Shown here one piece after another: positions 51,325 to 60,821 of a stretch of 64,000 nt of DNA (the first letter of the stretch is position 1; each line of letters opens with the position of its first letter). The stretch covers positions 24,470 to 88,469 of the forward strand of contig JAHIVH010000060.1 in NCBI GenBank assembly GCA_018816735.1. Direction: 5' to 3'. Source of the stretch: Pseudomonadota bacterium. Its GTDB lineage: Bacteria; Desulfobacterota; Desulfobacteria; Desulfobacterales; JAHIVH01. The notes beneath the pieces were generated by a model that had not been told where the DNA came from, ran no database searches, and saw only the letters and a program-made list of their open reading frames with translations. The translations under genes were made by a program, and so were the position numbers.

Positions 51325-52071
51325 TCAATCTGTTATAATATCTTCTTTGTAGAAATCCGGTTTGTCTTTTTCGGATAGCTTTTCATATGCATGTATCCAA
51401 TCCCGGACACGATCCTTGCCATAGGTATTTTCCCATGCAGCGATGATCGTGTCTATGGGGATGTCATCATACGTCCCGTGAAAACGGACATATTCCATGA
51501 ATTTCTTTTTATCATCATTAAAGGACTGAAAAACAGAATCGTCCCTGCCGTTGAAGTCGAGAGGCGGCACATGGTGACGGCTGCATAGTTCCTTGTTAAA
51601 TGTTGGTGTTGCCTTGACCCACTTGCCATCCAGGTAAAATTCCACAAAGCCGTGATAGACAAAAAGGTTGGAGCCTAAAAGTTCGACAAGCTGGCGGGTG
51701 GCCAGGTGATTTCTGACATCTGCAAAACCTACCCGGGAAGGAATCCCAACAGTCCGTCCCAAGGCACAGAGAAGGGATGCTTTGCATACACAGAATCCTT
51801 TTTTGCATTTTAGGACAGCGCTTGCCCGATAATGTTCAGGACGATAGAACGGGTGATAGGGATCGTACCGGATGTCATCCCTGACCGCATAAAAAAGGCT
51901 GACGGCCTTTTCAGCAGGCCTTTTCCCTGAACCGGAAATTTGATGGGCATACTGAATGATTTCATCATGATCGCTGTCGATAATGGCGGTTGGCTTAAGA
52001 TATTTTGAGTCTGCGTTATTATCCATGCTGTCTCCATAAAATGGGGGCATATCTATTTTAATAATCGACAT
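51325..52071 (-). CDS. transglutaminase-like domain protein
   Basis: KKGFCVCKASLLCALGRTVGIPSRVGFADVRNHLAT (Cys), FVYHGFVEFYLDGKWVKATPTFN (His/Asp). Confidence 0.88.
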   Translation of the reverse strand: MSIIKIDMPPFYGDSMDNNADSKYLKPTAIIDSDHDEIIQYAHQISGSGKRPAEKAVSLFYAVRDDIRYDPYHPFYRPEHYRASAVLKCKKGFCVCKASLLCALGRTVGIPSRVGFADVRNHLATRQLVELLGSNLFVYHGFVEFYLDGKWVKATPTFNKELCSRHHVPPLDFNGRDDSVFQSFNDDKKKFMEYVRFHGTYDDIPIDTIIAAWENTYGKDRVRDWIHAYEKLSEKDKPDFYKEDIITD

Positions 52072-52798
52072 GCATTAAAAAAAGACCATGGGGCGGTGCT
52101 GTCTGGCCTGCTTCTCTTCGGTCTTTTGCAAAAAGAATTTCCCGGAATCGTTCAATAGAGGTTTTCCCTAGCCCAACATCCACAAGCGTGCCCATGATAT
52201 TTCTGACCATATGCCTCAGGAACCCGTTTGCTTCAATTTCAAATACCAGATATTGGTCATCCCGTCTCTTTATCTCTGTTTTTGAAATTGTCCTTGTGGT
52301 GTGAGTTCGAGGACTTCCCACACTTTCAAACGATTTGAAATCATGGGCACCGATCAAGTGGGATGCGGCTTTATTCATGTCAGTTATATCCAATCCCCGT
52401 CGGATGAACCAGGCATACTGTCGATTAATGGCACAGGGAAGAGCCGTATTTCTTATATGATAATGATAGGTTTTTCGTTTGGCCTTAAACTGGGCATGAA
52501 AGTCTATAGGCACTTCTTCCATTTTTTGGATAACAATGTCATCCGGGAGCAGGCTGTTCATCCCTTTTTGGATATTTTCAACCAAATGTCCGGTGATTGA
52601 CAGGAAGTTGGCCACCTGGCCTTTGGCATGTACGCCCGTGTCTGTTCTTCCAGAGCCAATCAGGTCAACATCTTCACGGGTTATAATTTTGATAACCTTT
52701 TCAATCTCTCCCTGAATTGTTCGCTCATTATTCTGACGCTGCCACCCGTGATATCGGGTGCCATCATATTCGATAACCAGTTTAAAATTTCGGGTCAT
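52058..52798 (-). CDS. truA: tRNA pseudouridine synthase A
   Basis: IEYDGTRYHGWQRQ, SGRTDTGVHAKGQVANF, NGFLRHMVRNIMG. Confidence 0.96.
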   Translation of the reverse strand: MTRNFKLVIEYDGTRYHGWQRQNNERTIQGEIEKVIKIITREDVDLIGSGRTDTGVHAKGQVANFLSITGHLVENIQKGMNSLLPDDIVIQKMEEVPIDFHAQFKAKRKTYHYHIRNTALPCAINRQYAWFIRRGLDITDMNKAASHLIGAHDFKSFESVGSPRTHTTRTISKTEIKRRDDQYLVFEIEANGFLRHMVRNIMGTLVDVGLGKTSIERFREILFAKDRREAGQTAPPHGLFLMHVDY

Positions 52799-52829
52799 GA
52801 TTGTATAGACCTGTCTTTCCCATCATGGT

Positions 52830-53012
52830 TTACAGCCTGTTACAGGGCACATTGCCCAGCTGGTCCTCGAGGTAATCATCCATCAGGTCAGCATATTTTT
52901 TCACTGAAAACGTTTCACCGCATACCATGCAGCGCAGATAAACAGACTTTCAGGTGCGTTTCAACGTCAACTTGCCACTACATTTCAGGCATTTTGCCTT
53001 ATAGTCAAACAT
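52830..53012 (-). CDS. small double-CxxC protein, probable selenoprotein (Sec21, UGA at 52952-52950)
   Basis: Minus-strand translation MFDYKAKCLKCSGKLTLKRT-U-KSVYLRCMVCGETFSVKKYADLMDDYLEDQLGNVPCNRL (60 aa incl. U). CxxC on both sides of the UGA. RBS AGGA 6 nt before ATG. Hairpin CGCUGCAU-GGU-AUGCGGUG starts 15 nt after the UGA. Missed by the ORF track. Confidence 0.82.
52916..52934 (-). promoter_or_regulatory. candidate SECIS element
   Basis: 8-bp stem (6 Watson-Crick, 2 G-U) closing a GGU triloop that begins 23 nt after the UGA. Confidence 0.72.
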
Positions 53013-53189
53013 GACGAGTCCTGTTCCTTTTCAAATCATTTATAATCAATTAGGTCACACGTATTACAGGTTCTTATTTTAGTGTATCTTTTGTAATTTT
53101 TCAACCGAAGCAGATTGACAATATTGGCATGTTCTGTCAAATGAAATCGAAGTGAAGTTTAATCAACTATTTAAAAGGAACACCTCAGA

Positions 53190-54374
53190 ATGAATGATAA
53201 ATTTTGCCAGGGATTTAAGGCATGCGGAATTAAAGCAGGGATTAAAAAAAATGGGGGACACGATCTGGGCCTCATCTATGCCGCTGTTCCTTCCACGGTT
53301 GCAGGGGTCTTTACAAAGAACAGGGTGGCCGCTGCCCCTGTGAAACTGGATATAGCGCGTGTGAAAAAAGGGCTGGCCCAGGCGATAATTGTCAATGCGG
53401 GTAACGCCAATTGCTGCACCGGAGATGATGGCTTGAAAAAAGCGGAAAAGATGGCCCAATTGGCAGCAGAAGCGCTTGGCATTGAACCTGAAAGCGTTCT
53501 CGTTGCCTCCACAGGTGTCATCGGGCAACCGTTTCCCATAGAAAAAATTGAAAAACACACTGAAAAACTGGTTGCAGCGTTATCTGATGACGGTATCACT
53601 GATTTTTCCAAGGCCATCTTGACCACGGATTTGGTCATGAAACTGGTTACCAAAACCGGAAACATGGATGGCAAACCATTTACCATTACCGGAGTCGCTA
53701 AAGGATCAGGCATGATACGTCCGGATATGGCGACCATGCTCTGTTTTGTGATGACCGATATCGATATCACGCCCGCCATTTTAAAGGAAACACTCCTTTT
53801 TGCAACGGATCGGTCATTCAACCGGATAACCGTTGATGGGGATACCAGCACCAATGATACCGTCCTTGTGATGGCAAACGCGCTTTCAGGTGCAAGGGTA
53901 GATACCATCGGCAAGGCGGCACCGTTTCAGGCACTTTTAACCGATGTTTTGACCGAGCTTGCAAAAATGATTGTTCGTGATGGTGAAGGGGCTACAAAAC
54001 TGGTCGAAATCAAGGTGGTCCGTGCAGAATCAAGTGACGCCGCTTTAAAAGTTGCAGAGACAATCGCCAATTCAAATCTGGTGAAAACAGCCATTTTCGG
54101 CGAAGATGCCAACTGGGGCAGGATTATTGCCGCTGCGGGAAGAGCAGGGGTTCCTATTGATCCGGACAGGATTCAAATCTACTTTAATGATATCATGATG
54201 GTGGAAAACGGCATGGGATGCGGCCAGGCTGTTGAGGACAAGGTATCCCAGATCTTGAAGCAGAAGGAATATGAAATTGTCGTGGATCTGAATATGGGCA
54301 ACTCAGAAGCGTCTGTGTTTACATGTGATTTTTCGTTTGATTATGTCAAGATCAATGCAGACTACAGATCCTGA
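53190..54374 (+). CDS. argJ: bifunctional glutamate N-acetyltransferase / amino-acid acetyltransferase
   Basis: AGVFTKNRVAAAPV, VNAGNANCCTGDDGL, DLVMKLVTKTG, FGEDANWGRIIAAAGRAGV. Confidence 0.95.
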   Translation: MNDKFCQGFKACGIKAGIKKNGGHDLGLIYAAVPSTVAGVFTKNRVAAAPVKLDIARVKKGLAQAIIVNAGNANCCTGDDGLKKAEKMAQLAAEALGIEPESVLVASTGVIGQPFPIEKIEKHTEKLVAALSDDGITDFSKAILTTDLVMKLVTKTGNMDGKPFTITGVAKGSGMIRPDMATMLCFVMTDIDITPAILKETLLFATDRSFNRITVDGDTSTNDTVLVMANALSGARVDTIGKAAPFQALLTDVLTELAKMIVRDGEGATKLVEIKVVRAESSDAALKVAETIANSNLVKTAIFGEDANWGRIIAAAGRAGVPIDPDRIQIYFNDIMMVENGMGCGQAVEDKVSQILKQKEYEIVVDLNMGNSEASVFTCDFSFDYVKINADYRS

Positions 54375-54404
54375 ACCACTGACTTTATTGGTAAAGGAAT
54401 ACGA

Positions 54405-55133
54405 ATGGCGTTGATTCGCCTGCAGAAATATCTGGCTCTGTCAGGCATCTGTTCCAGAAGGAAAGGGGAAACCTGCATTCAGGAGGGGATGGTTTCGGTC
54501 AACGGACAAATCGTGACTGAAATGGGATTTAAGGTTGACCCGGTAAAAGATGTGGTTGCATTCCAGGGTAACCCAGTCAAAATGGAACAGGCGCCTGTCT
54601 ATATCGCATTAAACAAACCTGTTGGATATGTGTCTTCCTGCAACCAGCGTAATGTGAAAATCGTGCTCGACCTGGTAAATGACCTGCCCGGACGTATCTA
54701 TCCCATAGGGAGGCTTGATAAGGATTCGACCGGGCTTCTTTTGCTGACGAACGATGGCAGACTGCATCATCAGTTGTCTCACCCGTCGTTTGATCATGAG
54801 AAAGAATATGAGGTTCAGGTGATGCATCCGATTTCAGATGATACGCTTTCAAAAATGGCGTCGGGCATTCCTTTGGATGGCGTCATGACAAGGAGGGCAG
54901 AGATTAAAAGGGTATCTACAAATCGCTTCAGGATTGTTTTAAAGGAAGGAAAAAACAGGCAGATTCGCCGCATGGTAAAGCATGTGGGAAATGAAGTCCA
55001 GTCCCTCAAGCGATTGAGAATCTCGACCATAACCCTTGGGCGCCTTAAGGAAGGTGCCTGGCGTTATCTGACACCAGAAGAAAAGAACGGACTGTTGGGA
55101 CGCATTGGCCTTTCATCAAAGCGCAAAAGTTGA
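54405..55133 (+). CDS. RsuA/RluB-type pseudouridine synthase
   Basis: S4 domain, ALNKPVGYVSSC, RIYPIGRLDKDSTGLLLLTNDG, GKNRQIRRMVKHVG. Confidence 0.93.
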   Translation: MALIRLQKYLALSGICSRRKGETCIQEGMVSVNGQIVTEMGFKVDPVKDVVAFQGNPVKMEQAPVYIALNKPVGYVSSCNQRNVKIVLDLVNDLPGRIYPIGRLDKDSTGLLLLTNDGRLHHQLSHPSFDHEKEYEVQVMHPISDDTLSKMASGIPLDGVMTRRAEIKRVSTNRFRIVLKEGKNRQIRRMVKHVGNEVQSLKRLRISTITLGRLKEGAWRYLTPEEKNGLLGRIGLSSKRKS

Positions 55134-55775
55134 CCGGCCGCGTTTCCCCTGTTTTCCGATCTGAAGGCCGATGATAAGACCAAACAGCATGATCAGAGCT
55201 CCCAGGGCGAGCCATTTGTTTCTTTTTGATGCTTCAAGCTGTTTCAGTTCCGAGGCAAGACGTTGTTCATTATTTTTTGTTTTTTCAAATTTGGTTTTCA
55301 GCAGAACAAATTCACTGGATTCCTGCTTCAGCGTGGCAAAGTCATTTTTAATCCTGTTTAATTCTTTTAATGCATTTTTTAATTGTTCATCCAGGTTGAT
55401 TGATTTGGCGGTTTCATTTTGTGCTTTTTCCTTGTATGTATCCAATTCCTTTTGAATAATATCATTTTCCGCTTGAAGATTGTTGACCTGAACCTCCCAG
55501 GGAAGGCGTGTGATCAGATAACGGCTTAATACCCATCCATCAAGGTTGTTTGGTTCTTCTTCCATGATTTGTATTCGGCTCCATCCCTCTCTATTTTCCA
55601 AAATTTCAACCGGTTGTCCTGAATCAATGAACTTTAATATTTTGTTTTCAATACTGGGGCCCCTTCTGAAACTGATCCTGAATGAGTCGGTGACATAAGC
55701 TTTTTCTGCCATACAAAGCGTCGACGTTAAAAGAATGAATGAGAATATTCCAATAAAAATCAGTTTAGTTTTCAT
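55116..55775 (-). CDS. SH3-domain membrane protein with coiled coil (TIGR04211-like)
   Basis: Signal peptide, bacterial SH3 (YVTDSFRISFRRGPSIENKILKFIDSGQPVEIL), coiled coil, C-terminal TM helix. Confidence 0.85.
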   Translation of the reverse strand: MKTKLIFIGIFSFILLTSTLCMAEKAYVTDSFRISFRRGPSIENKILKFIDSGQPVEILENREGWSRIQIMEEEPNNLDGWVLSRYLITRLPWEVQVNNLQAENDIIQKELDTYKEKAQNETAKSINLDEQLKNALKELNRIKNDFATLKQESSEFVLLKTKFEKTKNNEQRLASELKQLEASKRNKWLALGALIMLFGLIIGLQIGKQGKRGRSTFAL

Positions 55776-55882
55776 TTTCTGTCACTATCCTTTGCGGGTT
55801 CAATAATGAAGAAATTATATAAATGTTTTATAAAAAAATCAATGTGATGTCTTATCGGACATCGAAAAATGATGATTTCCCG

Positions 55883-56617
55883 TTATTCAGGGCGTTCATC
55901 ATCTTCTGGGGACAGCCTGCCATCATGGGTTTTGAAATTTTCTGATACCTGATTTTCTATCACCTCCATAGGCAGTCTTTCTGCTGACCCGGAGACAAGT
56001 TCATCAGGTATTTCAATATTGGGTGGTGTCATTTTTCCGGTTATGGGCAGCTCGATACCTTTCCCGGGATGGGGAAGGTATTTCTCGGCCGCAGATTGTT
56101 CAAATGATTCAATTTCTTTGGGTGTGGGAAGATCTTTTAAGGCTTTCAATCCGAATACCTCAAGGAAATATTTTGTAGTGGCATAGATGAGGGGCCTTCC
56201 GGGTATCTCTTTTCTGCCAAGGACCTTCACCAGGTTTTTTTCAAGGAGAATTCTTAAAACGCCTCCGGAGTCCACGCCTCTTATGTATTCAACCTCTGAT
56301 CGAATAATAGGCTGTTTGTAGGCGATGATTGCCAGGGTTTCAAGAGCCGCTGTACTGAGTTTCTGCGGACTGGCCTGCTTCAGCCGGGATATCCATTCCT
56401 TGTATTCGGATCGGGTTCTGAATTGCAGGCCGCCTGCGACTTCCTGCAGGCAAAAGCTTTGTTTTCCGCTCTCATAGTCCTTTTTCAGTTCAGAAATGGC
56501 CTGACGGATCATATCATGATCAAATTCCGGAAGCGTCTTTATGATTTTGTCTACGGAAAGAGGTCCCTCAGATACAAATACCAGACTTTCAATGATGGTT
56601 TTAAGATTTTCTGTCAT
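55883..56617 (-). CDS. scpB: segregation and condensation protein B
   Basis: IIESLVFVSEGPLSVDKI, ALETLAIIAYKQPIIRSEVEYIRGVDSGGVL, GRPLIYATTKYFLEVFGL. Confidence 0.95.
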   Translation of the reverse strand: MTENLKTIIESLVFVSEGPLSVDKIIKTLPEFDHDMIRQAISELKKDYESGKQSFCLQEVAGGLQFRTRSEYKEWISRLKQASPQKLSTAALETLAIIAYKQPIIRSEVEYIRGVDSGGVLRILLEKNLVKVLGRKEIPGRPLIYATTKYFLEVFGLKALKDLPTPKEIESFEQSAAEKYLPHPGKGIELPITGKMTPPNIEIPDELVSGSAERLPMEVIENQVSENFKTHDGRLSPEDDERPE

Positions 56618-56644
56618 TGAATTTCGATCTCTTTTGGTTTTTTG

Positions 56645-57358
56645 TTAAACATAAAAAAGCCTTATGACACCACTTTGAATATGCTGGATAATTTTTATCA
56701 AACTCATTTTGGCCATTTCGAGAATGGCAAGAAAAGTGACGATGATATCCCTTTTAAACCGGTCGCCATCAAACAGCTCATCAAAGACAAGAGAGTTCTT
56801 TTCTTCCAGGATACCAATAAGCTCCATCATTCTGTCTTTGATGGAAATTTTTTCTGATTCAAGATCAACCTTATGCTCTTTTTTCATGTTGGCCAGTACG
56901 GTGTTGAAGGCCTTGATCAATTCGAAAATGCCGATTTCAATTGTCCCGTCCTCTTCCACCTGAGGGATATCTTCCTTATCCGGGGTTCTCGTAAAAATAT
57001 CCTGATCCAGAAGTTCTCTTTTGAATAATTCATCTGCTGCATTTTTCATTTGAAGATATTCAATCAGCGGGCGTGCAATGGCAAGCCGGGGGTCTTCTTC
57101 TTCATCGGATTCAATGCCATGGGAGGGGAGGAGCATTCTCGATTTGATCTGGGCCAGCGTGGCTGCCAGATGAATAAAGTCTGCCGCCAGATTGATATTC
57201 ATCATTTTCATCAATTCAATATAGGCCAGATATTGTTCGGTGATCATGGAAATGGGGATGTCGTAAATATCCACTTCATTTTTACGGATAAGATAAACCA
57301 GAAGATCCATGGGACCTTCGAAGATTTCCAGTTTTACCGCATATATATCGTTAAGCAT
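56645..57358 (-). CDS. scpA: segregation and condensation protein A
   Basis: VKLEIFEGPMDLLVYLIRKNEVDIYDIPISMITEQYL, LAATLAQIKSRMLLP. Confidence 0.95.
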   Translation of the reverse strand: MLNDIYAVKLEIFEGPMDLLVYLIRKNEVDIYDIPISMITEQYLAYIELMKMMNINLAADFIHLAATLAQIKSRMLLPSHGIESDEEEDPRLAIARPLIEYLQMKNAADELFKRELLDQDIFTRTPDKEDIPQVEEDGTIEIGIFELIKAFNTVLANMKKEHKVDLESEKISIKDRMMELIGILEEKNSLVFDELFDGDRFKRDIIVTFLAILEMAKMSLIKIIQHIQSGVIRLFYV

Positions 57359-57373
57359 AGTGCCTTGTCGAAT

Positions 57374-58393
57374 TTATAATTTCGAAATGCCAATGGCATG
57401 TCTTATCTGACTAAGAAAGGGAACACTTATGTCCCTTGCTCTTTTTTTACCTTCCTGAAGAACCTGCTCGAGATATCCGGGGTCTTCCAGAAGCGCATTG
57501 AACCTTTCCCGCGGGGATTTCAGGTGCGCATTCAGATATTCAAACAGTTCCTGTTTCATTTCTCCCCAGCCAATGCCGTCCTGATACCTTTTTTTCATGG
57601 CTTCTGTCTCTGATTTTGTGGCAAAAGCCTGGTATATCTGAAACAGGGAGCACCCTTCAGTTTCCTTGGGTTCTTCAGGTGCCTGTGAATTGGTTTTGAT
57701 CTTCATGATCAGTTTTCTTAATTTTTTTTCCGGAATAAACAGGGGGATCGTATTGTTATAACTTTTGCTCATTTTCCGGCCATCAAGGCCGGTCAGGACG
57801 GCGGTGTTTTCATCCACAACCGCTTCAGGCAGCACAAACGTCTCTCCGTACAGGTGGTTGAATCGTCCTGCAATATCCCTGGCCATTTCGATGTGTTGAA
57901 TCTGATCTCTGCCCACCGGTATTTTTTGGGCTTTGAACATGAGGATGTCCGCACTCATGAGTACCGGATAGCTGAAAAGGCCCATGGTTATCCCTTTATC
58001 CGGATCATTTGATCGCGCGTCTTCATTCTCTGACACGGCGGCCTTATAGGCGTGCGCCCGGTTCATCAGCCCCTTGGCGGTAATCGATGTGAGTATCCAT
58101 GTCAGTTCCATAATTTCAGGGATATCAGATTGCCTGTAAAAGATGGCATTTTTTGTATCAAGACCCAAAGCAAGCCATGATGCCGCGACCTCCAGACTCG
58201 ACTGCCTGATAATTTGGGGCTCATGACATTTGATAATTGCGTGGTAGTCCGCAAGAAAGTAAAAATATGAGGCATCCTTTTTCGTGCTGGCCTCAATAGC
58301 AGGGCGGATGGCGCCCACATAGTTCCCGAGATGGGGAGTGCCGGTTGTGGTGATTCCGGTTAAAACTGTCTCTTTATTCATGCCCGATTCCAT
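57374..58393 (-). CDS. trpS: tryptophanyl-tRNA synthetase
   Basis: [30 protein letters not shown]. Confidence 0.96.
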   Translation of the reverse strand: MESGMNKETVLTGITTTGTPHLGNYVGAIRPAIEASTKKDASYFYFLADYHAIIKCHEPQIIRQSSLEVAASWLALGLDTKNAIFYRQSDIPEIMELTWILTSITAKGLMNRAHAYKAAVSENEDARSNDPDKGITMGLFSYPVLMSADILMFKAQKIPVGRDQIQHIEMARDIAGRFNHLYGETFVLPEAVVDENTAVLTGLDGRKMSKSYNNTIPLFIPEKKLRKLIMKIKTNSQAPEEPKETEGCSLFQIYQAFATKSETEAMKKRYQDGIGWGEMKQELFEYLNAHLKSPRERFNALLEDPGYLEQVLQEGKKRARDISVPFLSQIRHAIGISKL

Positions 58394-58488
58394 AACTTTA
58401 TCTTAAAATGATTTTCATTTGGATGTCATACTCCAGTCAGGGTCTTGTTTATCAAAAAACGAGCGGGTAGTCCAATGATTTACATGGG

Positions 58489-60408
58489 CTAAATATCTTC
58501 GTCAATATAACATTGTGTTGTCGTAAATTCAAAGTCCTCACCAAGGCTTATGGACTGCCATCCCTGATCACCCAAAAGGGATTGAATTTTTTCCCTTTCC
58601 TGCTCATAAACAAGAAACAGCACAATATTGCCTTTTCGAATGTCGGTTTTGCTGCCAATCGGTTCCAATTTCCCACTGGCTTCAAGCATGACAGGAACGC
58701 AAGACATATTGGCAACAAGCAGGGTTTTGGTATCGGCTTTTCTTTTTTTTTGAGCAAGGCCATTATACTGCCATTTCTGAAGAAGAACATGGCGCCGTCT
58801 GATGCGAACGGCCCATAGTTCAACATCAACCGGTTTGAGAAACAGAACTTCAGCGCCTGTGTTTTCCATCATCTGGGGCGTAATGGTTTCACTGCCGACT
58901 CTTAGGGCGCCATACAGTTTGATTTGTTTGGCTTCTTTTTTGGCTTTCTGGAGAAACAGAAAATTGACTTCTTCATTGGAGGTAATGGCCAGTGCGCCTT
59001 TCCGGGTTTCTATTTCAGCCCTTAAAAGATAATTGGTTTGAAGGGCATTGCCGAATATAACCCTTGTGCAATCCTCTTCCGCAGCCCTGCATGCATCGGG
59101 GTTGGCATCTATGGAAACCACTTCCTGGCCGTTTTCTTTGAAAATTTTAGCAATGGCACGGGCCAGTTCATTGGCGCCAAGAATCACCCAGCCAAAATTG
59201 TTCGGTCGTTTCAATCCCAGAATACTTGCGACAAAACCGCCGGTCAACCCGGCACATAAAACGGTTACGGTAATGACCAGAAACACCATTGCCCGCAATT
59301 CATTCCCGCCTGAGAGCCCCTGCTGGGCGAATTCAGATGCAAACAGGGAGGCCACTGCCGCTGCCACGATCCCTCGAGGGCCAATCCAGGCGATGAACGA
59401 CCGTTCTTTGAAGCTCAGTCCTGTTCGTATGGTTCCGATATAAACATTCAAGGGTCTGACAATAAAAATGAGTATAGCCACCGTAGCAATACCCGGTAAT
59501 CCAAGGGCTTTGACTTCTGCCATCCGCACATCAGCCGCCAGAAGCACGAACAACATCCCGATCATCATGACGGTCAGTTCTTCTTTGAATTCCGCCAGTT
59601 CATCTTTGATAAATGTGAACGCATTACCCACAACGATGCCTGCAACTGTAACCGCTGCGATACCGCTTTCCGGCTTGATGATATTGGCTACCTGAAAAAG
59701 GGCAAGCACGATGCACAATGTAAACACATTTTCAATGCCCTCAGGCACAATGTCTCTTGTTCTCAAAAGGGACACCAGTAAAAAACCAAATAAAAGCCCC
59801 AATACCGTGCCTGTTCCCAGGCAAATAAAAATGTGGAGAAGGGAATCGGAAATAGCCATTCCTTCAGGACTTAGAGCCGCTTCTAATGCGACAATAGCGA
59901 CAATGGCGCCTATGGCGTCAATCAGGACACCCTCGGCTTCAAGAACCGTCGCCACATTCCGTTTCACTTTAAGGCGTCGCAATAATGGGTTTATCACAGT
60001 GGGACCGGTCACCATCACAAGGGTTCCGAACAACAGCGACATCCGCCAGTCCCACTCAAGAATATATTTTGCTGCCAATGCCCCGCCTGCAATCGTAATG
60101 GGGCCTCCAATGGTAATCAGTTGTCTGATGGACCGCTTCTCCCGTTTCAGGCGGTTGATTTTAAGGTTCATTCCCCCCTCAAAAAGAATGATGGCCACGG
60201 CAAATCCGGTGAGCATTTTAAGTGCAATACCCAGGGATTGCGGGCGGATAATACCTGAAACATCCGGGCCCATCAGCACACCTGTGGCCAGCAGAATGAC
60301 AATACCAGGGATACGGATGTGATAAGCTATCGCCTGGGCAATGATTCCTGACACAAGCGCAAGGGAAATGGTCAGACTCGGGTTGTTCAAAAAGGTTTCG
60401 ATCATCAA
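58489..60408 (-). CDS. CPA1-type Na+(K+)/H+ antiporter with C-terminal TrkA/RCK-like domain
   Basis: LEAEGVLIDAIGAIVAIVALEAAL, FIAWIGPRGIVAAAVASLFA, and an RCK-like NAD-binding region (WVILGANELARAIAKIFKENGQEVVSID). Confidence 0.92.
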   Translation of the reverse strand: MMIETFLNNPSLTISLALVSGIIAQAIAYHIRIPGIVILLATGVLMGPDVSGIIRPQSLGIALKMLTGFAVAIILFEGGMNLKINRLKREKRSIRQLITIGGPITIAGGALAAKYILEWDWRMSLLFGTLVMVTGPTVINPLLRRLKVKRNVATVLEAEGVLIDAIGAIVAIVALEAALSPEGMAISDSLLHIFICLGTGTVLGLLFGFLLVSLLRTRDIVPEGIENVFTLCIVLALFQVANIIKPESGIAAVTVAGIVVGNAFTFIKDELAEFKEELTVMMIGMLFVLLAADVRMAEVKALGLPGIATVAILIFIVRPLNVYIGTIRTGLSFKERSFIAWIGPRGIVAAAVASLFASEFAQQGLSGGNELRAMVFLVITVTVLCAGLTGGFVASILGLKRPNNFGWVILGANELARAIAKIFKENGQEVVSIDANPDACRAAEEDCTRVIFGNALQTNYLLRAEIETRKGALAITSNEEVNFLFLQKAKKEAKQIKLYGALRVGSETITPQMMENTGAEVLFLKPVDVELWAVRIRRRHVLLQKWQYNGLAQKKRKADTKTLLVANMSCVPVMLEASGKLEPIGSKTDIRKGNIVLFLVYEQEREKIQSLLGDQGWQSISLGEDFEFTTTQCYIDEDI

Positions 60409-60821
60409 TTTTTTACTCTTGTTTTCATATTTGGCATACCCTTATCGAGTGTTATTCGAACAGGCAACCCTAAACGCCTTGATCGATCGGTTATGACCCT
60501 TGAGAGGGCAGGCATAAGAGCCATATATCGGTCATGTACAGGATGGGCTACATGTCGCTCATTTTCTACACATCTCGGTGAGTGACTGTTCATTAACAAA
60601 AAGGTTGAAAACAACAGATGGCATGTATATAATCCTATACTTACGATCCATACCCGATCCTGCGTATGTATGTGATGGATTTGAGAAAGACAAGGTTTTT
60701 CAGCGCGTTGTTCTATATTGACTGCGTTAGCGTGCATTGGCAACCTTATTGCTTTAGCGTACCCGGTATTCTGATTCCATGTGGAAGCGATAATTTAATT
60801 TATTTGAAGGAGTAACTCATC

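Noticed and set aside
52628-53014. Plus-strand 128-aa ORF covering the small double-CxxC gene
   Set aside because: Antisense to truA and to the minus-strand mini-gene. No domain and poor composition.
53276-53914. Minus-strand 212-aa ORF opposite argJ
   Set aside because: Antisense to a clear argJ coding region. Ser/Val-rich translation typical of the reverse frame.
59711-60322. Plus-strand 203-aa ORF opposite the antiporter
   Set aside because: Antisense shadow of a well-supported membrane transporter.
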